From Enterococcus sp. HY326 (GTDB lineage Bacteria; Bacillota; Bacilli; Lactobacillales; Enterococcaceae), in the NCBI RefSeq assembly GCF_026157065.1, contig NZ_JANLGQ010000010.1, forward strand, positions 1-39,010: a stretch of 39,010 nucleotides of DNA, in the 5' to 3' direction. The notes beneath the pieces were generated by a model. That model did no database searches and was not told where the DNA came from. It was given only the letters and a program-made list of their open reading frames with translations. Shown piece by piece: positions 23,235 through 31,337 of the stretch. Positions within the stretch are counted from its first letter, which is position 1. Each line of letters opens with the position of its first letter. The position numbers and the translations under genes are program-made.

Positions 23235-24610
23235 AAATTTGGAAGAAAAATTTTTGTTATACATTGACTATTATTATGTCTACTATGTTGATATCAATAG
23301 CTTTTTTTTATTTTATGATTCCTGTTTATTATCAATTTAAGCAAAGTACCTCTCTTAGTAATGATCTTTCTGAAGCCATTGAAGAAATTGAAAAGATGCC
23401 AATTGAAGATGCTGTCAATTATTTAGAAAAAAATTTTAGTAATACTAACTGGGTGCTAACTGATGAACAGAATAATCAAATGTATACTGGCAATTTGATC
23501 AGATGGGATGATGAAGAAACCTCGAATATCAATAGTTTCGATGTCCCCAGTTCATTAGGAAGTTCAATTGTGGCTGAAAGAATAATAAAGGAGTTTTGGG
23601 ACGATAATGGTGATAAATATTTTTTGAGTGGATTCACGTTAACACAACCTATAATAGAAGCAAGTAACGTTATGCTAGAATTACTTCCTATAATTTTATT
23701 AATAACATTGATCATAGGTATAGTCTCGACATATATATATTCAAGAAGTTCTACCAAACGTATTTTAAATATATCGGAAATAACAAATAAGATGGTAAAA
23801 AAAATAGATGTAGAATGCGATATTTCAGGAAAAGACGAGCTCGCTGGTCTAGCTAAAGATATCAATTTACTAAATAACACACTAAAAAATACGATAAGAG
23901 CTCTTGAAGTAGAAATTTCAAAAGTAGAAGAAATTGAGCGTAACAAGGAATATTTTGTTCAAAGTGCGGCTCATGAATTAAAAACACCAATAACTATAAT
24001 GTCAGGTATTATTGAAGGAATGAGATTAAATGTCGGTCGCTATCAAGACAGAGAAAAATACCTTGAAATCTGTCAAGATTTGTTATCTACTCAACAAAAT
24101 TTGATACATAACATATTTTCAGTTTATAAAGATGAGAGGATAAGTGAACAAGGTAAAGCAACAAAGTTTTCTCTTAAGAGCATTGTGGAAGACTTAGTTA
24201 AACCTTATAAAATTATTTCAGAGGCAAAGAGAAAACATTTTACAGTGGATCTTACCGAAATAAATATCATAGCAAATAAAGAACAAGTAGAGCGTTTGCT
24301 TTCTAATGTTATAACCAATGCATTTCAGTATTGCCAAGAAGATGGTCAAATTAATATTAAACTTAAGAAAAATTGTTTCATTATTGAAAATTCATGTAAA
24401 CCTTTAGAACCTGAAATTTTAACTAAAATATTTGAACCATTTTATAGACCTGATTATGCTCGTAATCGTAAATTGGGAGGAAATGGTCTTGGTTTATTTA
24501 TAGTCAAGCAAATTTTGGATACGAACAATTATACTTACAAATTTGTTCCAAACAACAAACAAAATGGGATGGTTTTTACGATTCAATTCAATAACTTTTA
24601 TGAAAAATAA
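23231..24610 (+). CDS. Sensor histidine kinase
   Basis: 459 residues. Membrane helices at about 10-30 and 148-170 enclose an extracellular sensor of about 115 residues. A HAMP-like linker follows (SRSSTKRILNISEITNKMV onward). The H-box is QSAAHELKTPITIM with the phosphorylated His near residue 246. The ATPase domain has an N-box NVITNAFQYC (Asn intact), a G1-region and EPFYRPDYARNRKLGGNGLG with LFIV. The extracellular domain is larger than in intramembrane-sensing kinases, so it may bind a ligand or the flanking lipoproteins. Confidence 0.92.
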   Translation: MKIWKKNFCYTLTIIMSTMLISIAFFYFMIPVYYQFKQSTSLSNDLSEAIEEIEKMPIEDAVNYLEKNFSNTNWVLTDEQNNQMYTGNLIRWDDEETSNINSFDVPSSLGSSIVAERIIKEFWDDNGDKYFLSGFTLTQPIIEASNVMLELLPIILLITLIIGIVSTYIYSRSSTKRILNISEITNKMVKKIDVECDISGKDELAGLAKDINLLNNTLKNTIRALEVEISKVEEIERNKEYFVQSAAHELKTPITIMSGIIEGMRLNVGRYQDREKYLEICQDLLSTQQNLIHNIFSVYKDERISEQGKATKFSLKSIVEDLVKPYKIISEAKRKHFTVDLTEINIIANKEQVERLLSNVITNAFQYCQEDGQINIKLKKNCFIIENSCKPLEPEILTKIFEPFYRPDYARNRKLGGNGLGLFIVKQILDTNNYTYKFVPNNKQNGMVFTIQFNNFYEK

Positions 24611-24666
24611 ATCTTTAAAAATCTTTATAGTTTAAGAATCTATGAATGTAAAAGGAGTGTTCTATA

Positions 24667-25032
24667 TTGAAAAAAATTTTTTTTATAGTATTTTTATTAG
24701 CAAGTATTGCTTTGACTGGTTGTCAGATCAATCATGCAGAAAAGGGGAATTTATCAATGAGTGATCAAACAACATCTTCGGTAAAAGAAACAAAAGGTCA
24801 GACAAGTTCTTCTAGCGATTTAGTAGGAAATGAAAGTAAGTATGCAACTGAAGGTGATGTGTTAAAAAAAGAGGATACAATGATTGAGCAAAGGTCTTAT
24901 GTCCTATATACGTTTAAAGGTAATAAATCTGTAGCCCTTCCAAAAGATGTATCCCTTGAGGAAGCTAAAATTGATTTATCTGTTCTTCCAGAGATAGGAA
25001 CACCAAAAGAAGAATTAGAAACAGGAAAATGA
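24667..25032 (+). CDS. Lipoprotein of the ABC/two-component cluster (2)
   Basis: 121 residues from a TTG start with AAGGAG about ten bases upstream. Signal peptide MKKIFFIVFLLASIALTGC has a classic LTGC lipobox (Cys19). A serine/threonine-rich spacer (about 32-58) is followed by a small domain GDVLKKEDTMIEQRSYVLYT then FKGNKSVALPKDVSLEEAKI that parallels the lipoprotein at 18555 (same order: acidic stretch, short strand, VxLPKxV). It follows the kinase by 56 bp and probably belongs to its operon. Likely an external helper of the sensor or an immunity protein; unproven. Confidence 0.65.
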   Translation: MKKIFFIVFLLASIALTGCQINHAEKGNLSMSDQTTSSVKETKGQTSSSSDLVGNESKYATEGDVLKKEDTMIEQRSYVLYTFKGNKSVALPKDVSLEEAKIDLSVLPEIGTPKEELETGK

Positions 25033-25112
25033 AGGTTGGATCAAAGTCGGGACCTTTTTCCGTTAAATGTGATCAGTTATAAAGAGCCAACAAAAACAAT
25101 ACTCTATCGTTT

Positions 25113-25300
25113 CTATATTTTTTGCTTAATAGAAGAAAGCTCAGCTTCCAGTTGAGCTCTTTTTGCTTTCTCTCTATATAAGGTAGCCACACTAATACCA
25201 GTTTTATTTGAAACGGTCTTGTGCTGCTTCAATAATTCCAGTGCTAACTCTAACTGGTCTTTGCTGAATTTTTTTTGTCGGCCTTCTCTGAAATTTGGAT
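25113..25300 (-). pseudogene. Serine resolvase, C-terminal remnant
   Basis: The minus strand reads [40 protein letters not shown] then [18 protein letters not shown]: the end of the hinge helix and the helix-turn-helix of a Tn3/Tn552-type serine resolvase. The catalytic domain is missing. A few residues of the helix-turn-helix appear deleted (KTVS directly followed by NKTGIS). The open frame extends back to 25394 through repeat sequence that is not resolvase. Confidence 0.65.
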
Positions 25301-25612
25301 TTAGTGTAAAGGGCCACAATAAAATGTAGGAAAAAGGGCATTGAAAATGTAGGTTTTTGGCCATTAATAATTGTCTATTTAATCCAAATTTCATTATAGA
25401 ATCTGGTCTAACTTGACTAAGAACCTTCTAAAGGTGTGATGTACGCCTTTAGAAAGCCTGAGAGGAAAGGATGCGGCTCAGCCAAAGGCTATCACACCTT
25501 AGTTCCAAGTAAAGTTATACCTAATATAGTGTTATTAAACGTACCTACATCTAATCTGCTTTTCATTGGCCTAAAACCTACATCTTTTTTTGGCCTTTTA
25601 CAGACGGCTTTT
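25295..25612. repeat. Facing inverted repeats, possible transposon ends
   Basis: On the left, GTGTAAAGGGCCA, ATGTAGGAAAAAGGGCATTG and ATGTAGGTTTTTGGCCATT (25300-25370). On the right, reading the minus strand from 25603, TGTAAAAGGCCA, ATGTAGGTTTTAGGCCAATG and ATGTAGG. Repeated ATGTAGG-N5-GGCC units in opposite orientation recall the multi-repeat ends of Tn552/Tn5053-like transposons, which also carry a resolvase. Here only about 170 bp lies between the ends. Confidence 0.5.
25429..25504 (+). repeat. Inverted repeat with internal hairpins
   Basis: AAGGTGTGAT (25431-25440) and ATCACACCTT (25491-25500) are exact complements. Within them CTAAAGG/CCTTTAG and GCCTGAG/CTCAGCC-like pairings are possible. 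Either the res region of the lost resolvase or a structured RNA; no known riboswitch recognised. Confidence 0.4.
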
Positions 25613-25614
25613 CA

Positions 25615-25974
25615 AGGCAACAAAAAATATCCGCAACAGACCGCTCGAAACCACTTGCGGAAGCTGTTTTTCAGTTATTCCATAAATTTTATACGCCCGG
25701 CTGTTTTGTACGCAATATTTCCATTACTTGTGGTGGATTGGTTGAAAATGGAGCTTTTCAATTCTCTCTATTTGAAGAACCGGAGCAGCAATTGAAAGAA
25801 GAGAAACTCGACTCGCTCATTGACGAGATTCGTAATCGCTTTGGTTTTACGTCGATTGTGCATGGTTATTCTGCTTTAGAAGCTGGAACCGCAATTAAAC
25901 GGGCGTCTCAGGTCGGTGGCCATGCAGGCGGCAGTGAAGGAATCAATCAAGGAGGAGCCAAAGATGAGTATTAA
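25615..25974 (+). pseudogene. UmuC-like (Y-family) DNA polymerase, C-terminal remnant
   Basis: The open frame begins without a start and reads ISATDRSKPLAEAVFQLFHK, FYTPGCFVRNISITCGGLVE, NGAFQFSLFEEPEQQLKEEK and LDSLIDEIRNRFGFTSIVHG, ending ...GGSEGINQGGAKDEY. This is the little-finger and C-terminal region of UvrX/UmuC-type SOS polymerases found on Gram-positive plasmids. The catalytic part is lost at the junction with the transposon-end-like repeat. The last codons overlap the YolD-like gene. Confidence 0.75.
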
Positions 25975-26305
25975 AGCTGAATTTTTTCGCCAGTATCGAG
26001 ATAGAGGCTTGTTAAAGTATCAAGGCTTCTTTTTAAGTGAGCATACCGCTACCCTATCAAGCGACCACACAACTCGTCATACGTCAATCAAAGCTTTACC
26101 TCAACTCACAGAACAAGAATTACAAGACGTTATTGAGGAGGCATTACTAAAAGATCGAGCTGTTTTCATTCAGCTTGACGAAACGGATTTAGAAGGGAAT
26201 GTCAGACCTAACGTGACAGGTAAATTAATTGGCTATGATGACGTGGCACTTTATGTGGGAACTACTGCAATCCCTTATGACACTGTTCGTTTAATCGGTT
26301 TATAA
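25964..26305 (+). CDS. YolD-like protein, companion of UmuC-type polymerase
   Basis: 113 residues from ATG 25964, overlapping the end of the truncated umuC by 11 bases; GGAGG lies eight bases upstream. The body LTEQELQDVIEEALLKDRAV then FIQLDETDLEGNVRPNVTGK and LIGYDDVALYVGTTAIPYDT followed by VRLIGL has the helix plus small beta-barrel layout of the YolD-like family. These genes are regularly paired with UvrX/UmuC in SOS cassettes. With its polymerase destroyed it probably has no working partner here. Confidence 0.6.
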   Translation: MSIKAEFFRQYRDRGLLKYQGFFLSEHTATLSSDHTTRHTSIKALPQLTEQELQDVIEEALLKDRAVFIQLDETDLEGNVRPNVTGKLIGYDDVALYVGTTAIPYDTVRLIGL

Positions 26306-26324
26306 AATTTAAAGGAGTTACAGC

Positions 26325-26414
26325 ATGGTTAAAATGAGTCATAGTAAGAAGAAAATTATCTCTCCTTCTTTTATCCCACAAATTCTTAATAAAAACTGGG
26401 AGACCAAAGAGTAA
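26325..26414 (+). CDS. Short hypothetical peptide
   Basis: 29 residues from ATG 26325, with AAAGGAG well spaced upstream: MVKMSHSKKKIISPSFIPQI then LNKNWETKE. Basic N-terminus. The good ribosome site and 19-bp distance from the YolD-like stop suggest it was translated in the same operon. It may be the start of a truncated protein. A terminator follows at 26466. Confidence 0.35.
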   Translation: MVKMSHSKKKIISPSFIPQILNKNWETKE

Positions 26415-26465
26415 AATGAACTAGAGAAGCTGGTGAAGGATGTTGACAATAAGAATACAACACAA

Positions 26466-26502
26466 AAAGACAGCAGATGAAATAATCATCTACTGTCTTT
26501 AC
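26466..26502 (+). terminator. Intrinsic terminator
   Basis: AAAGACAGCAGATGA pairs with TCATCTACTGTCTTT (one mismatch) around AATAA. T-rich sequence on both strands; it can serve the + operon and the convergent par operon. Confidence 0.75.
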
Positions 26503-26577
26503 TTATAGTAAAATATAAAAAATAAAGTTTCTTTTAATGATAAAAAGCTACAGATTGAACCCGTATTTTTAATGACT

Positions 26578-26625
26578 ATAAAAAGGATACAAAGATACAA
26601 AGATAAAAGGATACATGTATCTTAT
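26578..26625. repeat. GATACA repeats downstream of the par operon
   Basis: GGATACAAAGATACAAAG, ATAAAAGGATACATGTATC: four GATACA-type units in about 45 bp, overlapping the end of the DUF5388-like gene. Same motif as the array at 27826-28105, so partition-complex sites flank both sides of the operon. Confidence 0.65.
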
Positions 26626-26909
26626 TTCGGGGTGAGGTTTTTAAGTATCCTTTGCTCTCTTTCAGACATTTTATTTTCTATATAAAAATGGACTACTTCA
26701 TCTATAAATTCATAATTTTTTAAACTTTGCATGGTAGCTATTGTCTTAACAAGATTAAAAGTATCTTCACTCACTTTTATATTTTTTCTATTTTCAGATC
26801 CCAGCTTTTTTTTGCTATTAAGAATTACTTTATCTGTTCGACTTGTGTTTGCTTCCTGTTCAATTTCTGGACCTTTTGGTATGTCTCGATTAATTAAACC
26901 CATTAACAT
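26622..26909 (-). CDS. ParB-role plasmid partition protein (DUF5388-like)
   Basis: 95 residues from ATG 26909 (AAGGAG five bases upstream); ATG 26903 (MGLINRD) is an alternative. The N-terminus GLINRDIPKGPEIEQEANTS is basic and flexible. The C-terminal half (NIKVSEDTFNLVKTIATMQS then LKNYEFIDEVVHFYIENKM) has the strand-helix-helix pattern of ribbon-helix-helix centromere-binding proteins. It overlaps the 3' end of parA by 20 bases, the usual arrangement in enterococcal and lactobacillar plasmids. It should bind the GATACA repeats and activate ParA. Confidence 0.7.
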   Translation of the reverse strand: MLMGLINRDIPKGPEIEQEANTSRTDKVILNSKKKLGSENRKNIKVSEDTFNLVKTIATMQSLKNYEFIDEVVHFYIENKMSEREQRILKNLTPK

Positions 26910-27789
26910 TCAGCTCCTTTCCAAGATTAGTTAATTTACTCTGAGTTAAAGAATACAAAGGTTGATACAAATAATTTGTAACGTCTCCTTCGTCTTCAAA
27001 TAGTTTAATTCTTTGTTCTAACTCTTCAAAAATATCTGCAAATAGAGCAATCATTTTCTTGTCATGGTAGTCCTCGAATTTGAACCCTAACCTAGCATAC
27101 CATTGTAATCTTGCATGATTTTGAATGATAGTATTAAATACATTATCTCTTCCAAAGGTTTCAATTGTTTCTTCAACTAATTTTTGGTGCATTGGTCTTT
27201 TTTGTTGCAACAATGCCGGTAGTACACCAGCGATCTGAATAGGTACTTGACTTCCAAAATCATCTACTAAAGTTTGCACATAATCGAAAATTAGTCTTTG
27301 ACTACCTTCGAAAGAAAATTGTTGTGTTTCTTGAACAACAACTAAATAGTCACAACACACCATTGCGTTATCAACTTTTAAGTCTGTTGAAGGCGGAACA
27401 TCAATAAAAATGTAATCATAATTGTTTTCGATTTTAGAGAGTAACTTTTTCAAATAAAATGTTCTATCTTTAGTATTATTAAAATTTTCAGTCAGAAACT
27501 CTGTATAGAGCCTCATATCATAGCCAGAAGGAATTAAATGTAAATTTGAGTTTAACTCAATTATAGAGCTTCCTAAATCACCGTCTTCTAATGCTGCCAT
27601 AATAGTTTTTGGAATTTTTTCTAAATTAAAACTTTTAGATAAAAAAGCAGTAGCATTCGCTTGAAGATCAATATCTATAACTAATACCTTGTGCATTTTT
27701 ACTAATGCAGCGACTAATGCAGTCATGCATGTATCTGTCGTTTTCCCAACCCCACCCTTTTGTTGACCGAAAATAATAGTCTTTGCCAT
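26890..27789 (-). CDS. parA: ParA-type partition ATPase
   Basis: 299 residues from ATG 27789 (AAGGGG upstream). Deviant Walker A QQKGGVGKTTDT (about residues 8-19), Walker A' region VLVIDIDLQANAT, Walker B YDYIFIDVPPS and the nucleotide-binding PRQ-like LPALLQQKRPMHQKLVEETI. No N-terminal DNA-binding extension (type Ib-like), so autoregulation is probably by the small partner. Upstream repeats at 27826 overlap the promoter. With its partner it would distribute plasmid copies over the nucleoid. Confidence 0.92.
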   Translation of the reverse strand: MAKTIIFGQQKGGVGKTTDTCMTALVAALVKMHKVLVIDIDLQANATAFLSKSFNLEKIPKTIMAALEDGDLGSSIIELNSNLHLIPSGYDMRLYTEFLTENFNNTKDRTFYLKKLLSKIENNYDYIFIDVPPSTDLKVDNAMVCCDYLVVVQETQQFSFEGSQRLIFDYVQTLVDDFGSQVPIQIAGVLPALLQQKRPMHQKLVEETIETFGRDNVFNTIIQNHARLQWYARLGFKFEDYHDKKMIALFADIFEELEQRIKLFEDEGDVTNYLYQPLYSLTQSKLTNLGKELNVNGFN

Positions 27790-27825
27790 ATCAATTCCCC
27801 TTTTTCTGTAATATAAATTTAACAT

Positions 27826-28105
27826 TGGATACATGTATCTTTGTATCCTTTTTCTTGTTTTCTAGTATAACTTAAAGTCAAACAAAAATAAATAGAAAAT
27901 GTATCTTTTTTATAAGTATATAACATAAAGCTTGCTATAACAATAGAAACATCAAAGATACAAAGATACATAAAAAGATACAAGGATACATTTATCTTTG
28001 TATCTTTTTATCTTTCGCTACTTAGATACAAAGATACATAAATCTGTTCATCTACGCTATTGCAAATACTATCGAGCTATTATATGTTAAATGTATCTTT
28101 TTGCA
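27826..28105. repeat. GATACA/TGTATC repeat array (partition site and/or origin)
   Basis: More than ten units of GATACA or TGTATC, often as AAGATACAAAGATACA or TGTATCTTTGTATCC, fill the gap between divergent parA and rep (clusters at 27828-27850, 27898-27905, 27955-28040, 28091-28098). The best palindromic clusters are around 27955-28015. This is most likely the centromere and par operator. An origin function is possible because rep starts 65 bp downstream. Confidence 0.75.
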
Positions 28106-28169
28106 TTTATAGGTTTTAGCTCTCTACTATTACTCGTACACTACTAATATTTTAAAGGAGTTTTTAACA

Positions 28170-29063
28170 ATGGAAAACTTAACTGAGAATTACCTAGAAA
28201 CTCAAAATATAAATGCTAAAGGTTATGGTGTTATGCCAAAACTAGTAATGCAAGACATACGGTTGACTATTGAAGCAAAAGCTATTTATGCCTATATTGT
28301 AACTTATGCCGGGGCAGGAAATACCGCATTTCCTTCTCTAAAAAAAATATTATGTGACTTATCTATTGCAAAGAATAGATTTTACAAACATAGAAAACTT
28401 TTAATCGATTATGGCTATTTGTCTGTTACACAAGTGTTTAACGACAAGAGAGAAATCGTAAAAAACATTTACACCCTCAACCAATTCCCAAAAGAGCATA
28501 CTAAAGAAGAACCAGTAGCGATTAATATTTCAAATAGCGACCCTATGGTTCAAAATGAACCATACCCTATTCATCAAAATAACGCACATAAAAGTACCAG
28601 TATTAAAATTAACACAATAAAAGATACAGATAAAAAAGATACTAAAGTGATAGATACTAACAAAGAACAGTAACTGGATCAAGAATTGTTAGCCAGCTTT
28701 CACTTGACCAATACGCAAACCTTTTTGACAGAGAACAGTTTAAAATTTATCGCCTTATTTTCTAAAACCTTTGACCAAGCTTATGAGACCGTTGGCATTA
28801 TTCAGCGTGCCAAAAAGAAGGTGGAAAAAGAAACGGGTATTGTCGTCATCGGAGAAGATTGGCAAGAAGAAATCGAGTTACATTTACGGCGTGTGGTTCA
28901 AAAGATACGAACAGACCACACAATTAAAAATGCGGATAATTACATGTTTAAGAGCTTTTGCTATTTCTTTCAAGAGTGTTCGCACCGACTAATGACTACT
29001 TCTCAAAAAAGAAAAACACACGAAGTGCTTATGTACAATTTTTTGGAAGGAGAATCTTTGTGA
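28170..29063 (+). pseudogene. rep: Replication initiator (HTH type), split by an in-frame stop
   Basis: ATG 28170 follows AAAGGAG. Residues 15-90 (KGYGVMPKLVMQDIRLTIEA, KAIYAYIVTYAGAGNTAFPS, LKKILCDLSIAKNRFYKHRK) are the winged-helix domain of a Rep family common on Gram-positive plasmids. Part two (SLKFIALFSKTFDQAYETVG, IIQRAKKKVEKETGIVVIGE, HTIKNADNYMFKSFCYFFQE) is the usual C-terminal domain of the same protein. Both lie in one frame and are separated only by TAA at 28671-28673 in the linker, within CAG-TAA-CTG. The second part has no good ribosome site of its own. Either read-through, two-chain function, or a dead gene; no other rep gene is visible in the window. Confidence 0.6.
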
Positions 29064-29268
29064 AACGGGTAGAGAGCTTTAAGCTTGGAGACGTGTATAT
29101 TGTAAAACCGAAGGATTTAACCAACTAGCGGAAATGCGTTTGTAGACTTTTGACTGGGATTCTCAACAATTTATTGCACGTTCTGGAAGGGCTGATCAGG
29201 CAGACTAGAAACGACAAAGTGCCGCCTAACAAAACTGAAAACAGGACAAGACAGAAAGAGAGGGACAA

Positions 29269-29415
29269 ATGAATCAATTTGATGTGTATTGGATAAGTAC
29301 ACCAAATCCACTAGGGACTGTAGCTAATGGGTGTGAGCGAGATATTGAGGCCAATTCTGCACAAGAAGCACTTGAAGAATTACAAACACGAATACAACAC
29401 AACGACGTCGGTTAG
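29269..29415 (+). CDS. Short hypothetical protein
   Basis: 48 residues from ATG 29269, AGAGAGGG upstream: MNQFDVYWISTPNPLGTVAN, GCERDIEANSAQEALEELQT, RIQHNDVG. Compact alpha/beta-like sequence with a plausible start and stop, but no family recognised. The surrounding 29064-29268 and 29416-29624 contain only broken frames (for example VKRVESFKLGDVYIVKPKDL at 29060). This suggests the decayed remains of a longer operon between rep and the membrane gene. Confidence 0.4.
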   Translation: MNQFDVYWISTPNPLGTVANGCERDIEANSAQEALEELQTRIQHNDVG

Positions 29416-29624
29416 AAAATCATGTAGAAATAAAAGCTTATCGGATTGAAAGCCATCTAATTTATTAGTAGACACAAAAAGATAAGATACGTAATGAATT
29501 TGTTCTTGAGTTAGACCTAACAACTGAAAATAAAATCAATACAATTACCATGTATGATGTCCGATCTGGATACTAAAAGGGTAATTAAATTGACCAATAA
29601 TCGTTAAAACGAAAGGAGGCTCTT

Positions 29625-30569
29625 ATGGATGTTCCAAAGGTCAAGTTGACCACTTCAATACGAAAAAAATATTTGAAACGAACGGTTTTAATCGTCTTTA
29701 TTTTGATTCTTTTTCAACTGAGTGGCGTTCTATCTGGTCTATTTCAGGCAGACAAAAGTACCCCTTTGTACATGACATTCTCACAAGGAAATGTTCCCAT
29801 AACTTACTTAGCAAATGGCTATGACAAGGACGAAAATCAATTCATTTTTGCGTTTTAAATCCCTACAGATAAGACCAATCCGTTAGTAAGTTTTGAATTA
29901 TTTGCGAAGGCAGATAAGATTACGGCGGACTATTTACCAACGGAAACGACAAAGGTTTATGAAGATTTTTTTATCGTTCGAGTACAACTTCCTACGAAGT
30001 GGAAAAAGATAAGTTATGAGCTTTTTCCGGTAGAAGAAGGCGTGGAACCGAGCCTGGCTGCAACGGATAAATTTGAATTGTTTAGCGACGGGTTAACAGA
30101 CTATTCGCTCACTATACAAGAAGGAAAAGTGGCCTATTTAGAATCAAAAATTAAGCTAGCTGAAGACGAAAATGAGTCATACAAAACTAAAATTTCTGAG
30201 CTAGAACGAGACGTTGCGAAACTAGATTCTGCTAATTCTGATTTAGAAAAATCATATGAACAATTAGCTGAAGCGGACCAATCTGCTATCCAAGAAAAGA
30301 TAGCTAGTAACACATCTACCAAGGAACAAAAGCTCAGTGAAGTGGCCGATATTGAGGAAGAAATTTCCTCGAATGAAGACAGGATAACCTCCTTTGAGCG
30401 GTTGCTGGAAGAAACGCACTCTCCAAAAATAGGTCCGGCAGATAAGCCCATATTTGCCGCATGTGAAAAAAAACTGGGCCCTAGAAAAAACCAAACCGCT
30501 CTGCGGTTTACTCCAATTTTGGGGTCAGGTTTCCCTTATGCTCTTACTAGATTTCCTTGTGAAATATGA
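29625..30569 (+). pseudogene. Membrane-anchored coiled-coil protein, interrupted by a stop
   Basis: ATG 29625 with AAAGGAGG upstream. An N-terminal basic segment and membrane helix (TVLIVFILILFQLSGVLSGLF, about 20-40) lead to an extracellular beta-rich part that meets TAA at 29856-29858 (after FIFAF). The same frame continues without loss of quality: IPTDKTNPLVSFELFAKADK, ITADYLPTETTKVYEDFFIV, then a coiled coil (about residues 165-270). The last 45 codons run through the second oriT, so the original stop was probably lost or the end replaced. Membrane-anchored coiled-coil proteins occur in conjugation operons, but the family is not recognised. Confidence 0.5.
30471..30547 (+). other. oriT: Candidate second origin of transfer (oriT-2)
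   Basis: AAACTGGGCCC (30471-30481) can pair loosely, with G-U pairs, with GGGGTCAGGTTT (30521-30532). Inside lies a perfect hairpin AAACCGC-TCT-GCGGTTT (30493-30509). CTTATGCTCTTAC follows at 30535-30547, identical to 152-164. The stems differ in sequence from oriT-1 but keep position and loop size. It lies directly upstream of a second aux1-aux2-relaxase set. Confidence 0.55.
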
Positions 30570-30649
30570 AGATTCTATGAACATGTGTTGATGTACACTC
30601 GTTGTATTGAGTCGTTGTTCCATCTGAAAAATGAAATGAGGTGACCCCT

Positions 30650-30895
30650 ATGGGCGAGATAAAAGTGAGAAATTTACCTAAACAAACCGTTGCAGCTTTA
30701 GACGAAAAAGCCAAACACGCAAACACTTCCAGAGAAGAATATGTGCGCCAATTGTTGGTGACACATGGTGAGTCAGCTAACCTACAAAACATGAGTCGGA
30801 CTTATGATTCTCTTGTGCGTGAATGCTTGCTTGTCATTCAAGCAAACACGACTATGATGTCGGACTTAATTAAGACAATTGGATTGGAGGATTAA
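30650..30895 (+). CDS. Second Aux1-like ribbon-helix-helix protein
   Basis: 81 residues from ATG 30650 (GAGGTG upstream; GTG 30641 overlaps that site). GEIKVRNLPKQTVAALDEKA then KHANTSREEYVRQLLVTHG is a textbook ribbon-helix-helix, strand IKVRNLP followed by two helices. A helical C-terminus may mediate tetramers. It keeps the SREExxR motif seen in the protein at 374 but is otherwise diverged. First gene after oriT-2. It should bind its own oriT and could still mark it for a relaxase supplied in trans. Confidence 0.65.
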   Translation: MGEIKVRNLPKQTVAALDEKAKHANTSREEYVRQLLVTHGESANLQNMSRTYDSLVRECLLVIQANTTMMSDLIKTIGLED

Positions 30896-30896
30896 C

Positions 30897-31337
30897 ATGA
30901 AACTTACCTATCGAATCGACGTACGACTGTCGCCTGAGTCCACACCAAAAGCGTATGGATTTTGGTCGGAGTTTGAAGAATCCAATGAGGATTGTAAGAG
31001 CCATTCAGAACTTCTTATTCGGTTAATAGAGTTGTATAAAAGTGCCAGTTTGTTAAGCACCAACTTTGATCTTCTTTCCAACTTAACCGCAGAGAAACTG
31101 GCTCAGAAATTTAGAGTAATTGAACCTCGCACAGGTACTACGGAAAAAAATACCAGGGTACTTTTGGAAACAATGAATGGCTTACTCTTTCACTTGGGAA
31201 TCAACGGGTTTATCACCACAGATCAGTTGCACACTCAAGCACTACAAGCGGCTGAAACAAAAGTCGCAAAAGATGTCGATAACATCAATAAACGTAACCT
31301 AGAAGCCAAACGTGAACGAGAAGCTGGTTCTTCATGA
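30897..31337 (+). CDS. Second Aux2-like accessory protein
   Basis: 146 residues from ATG 30897, GGAGG seven bases upstream, one base after the previous stop. The N-terminus MKLTYRIDVRLSPESTPKAY gives a strand and the following helices (FEESNEDCKSHSELLIRLIE) could complete a ribbon-helix-helix. Residues 60-145 are helical with a strongly charged end. The stop overlaps the start of the relaxase remnant (ATGA), exactly as expected of an intact aux2-rel junction. Role inferred from context only. Confidence 0.55.
   Translation: MKLTYRIDVRLSPESTPKAYGFWSEFEESNEDCKSHSELLIRLIELYKSASLLSTNFDLLSNLTAEKLAQKFRVIEPRTGTTEKNTRVLLETMNGLLFHLGINGFITTDQLHTQALQAAETKVAKDVDNINKRNLEAKREREAGSS

Noticed and set aside
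25429..25504. Riboswitch
   Set aside because: The pairing is good but no known aptamer core was recognised, and no gene that could be controlled follows.
25436..25795. 119-codon frame starting MMYAFRKPER
   Set aside because: It is the wrong frame over the transposon-end-like repeat and the umuC remnant, whose true frame is recognisable.
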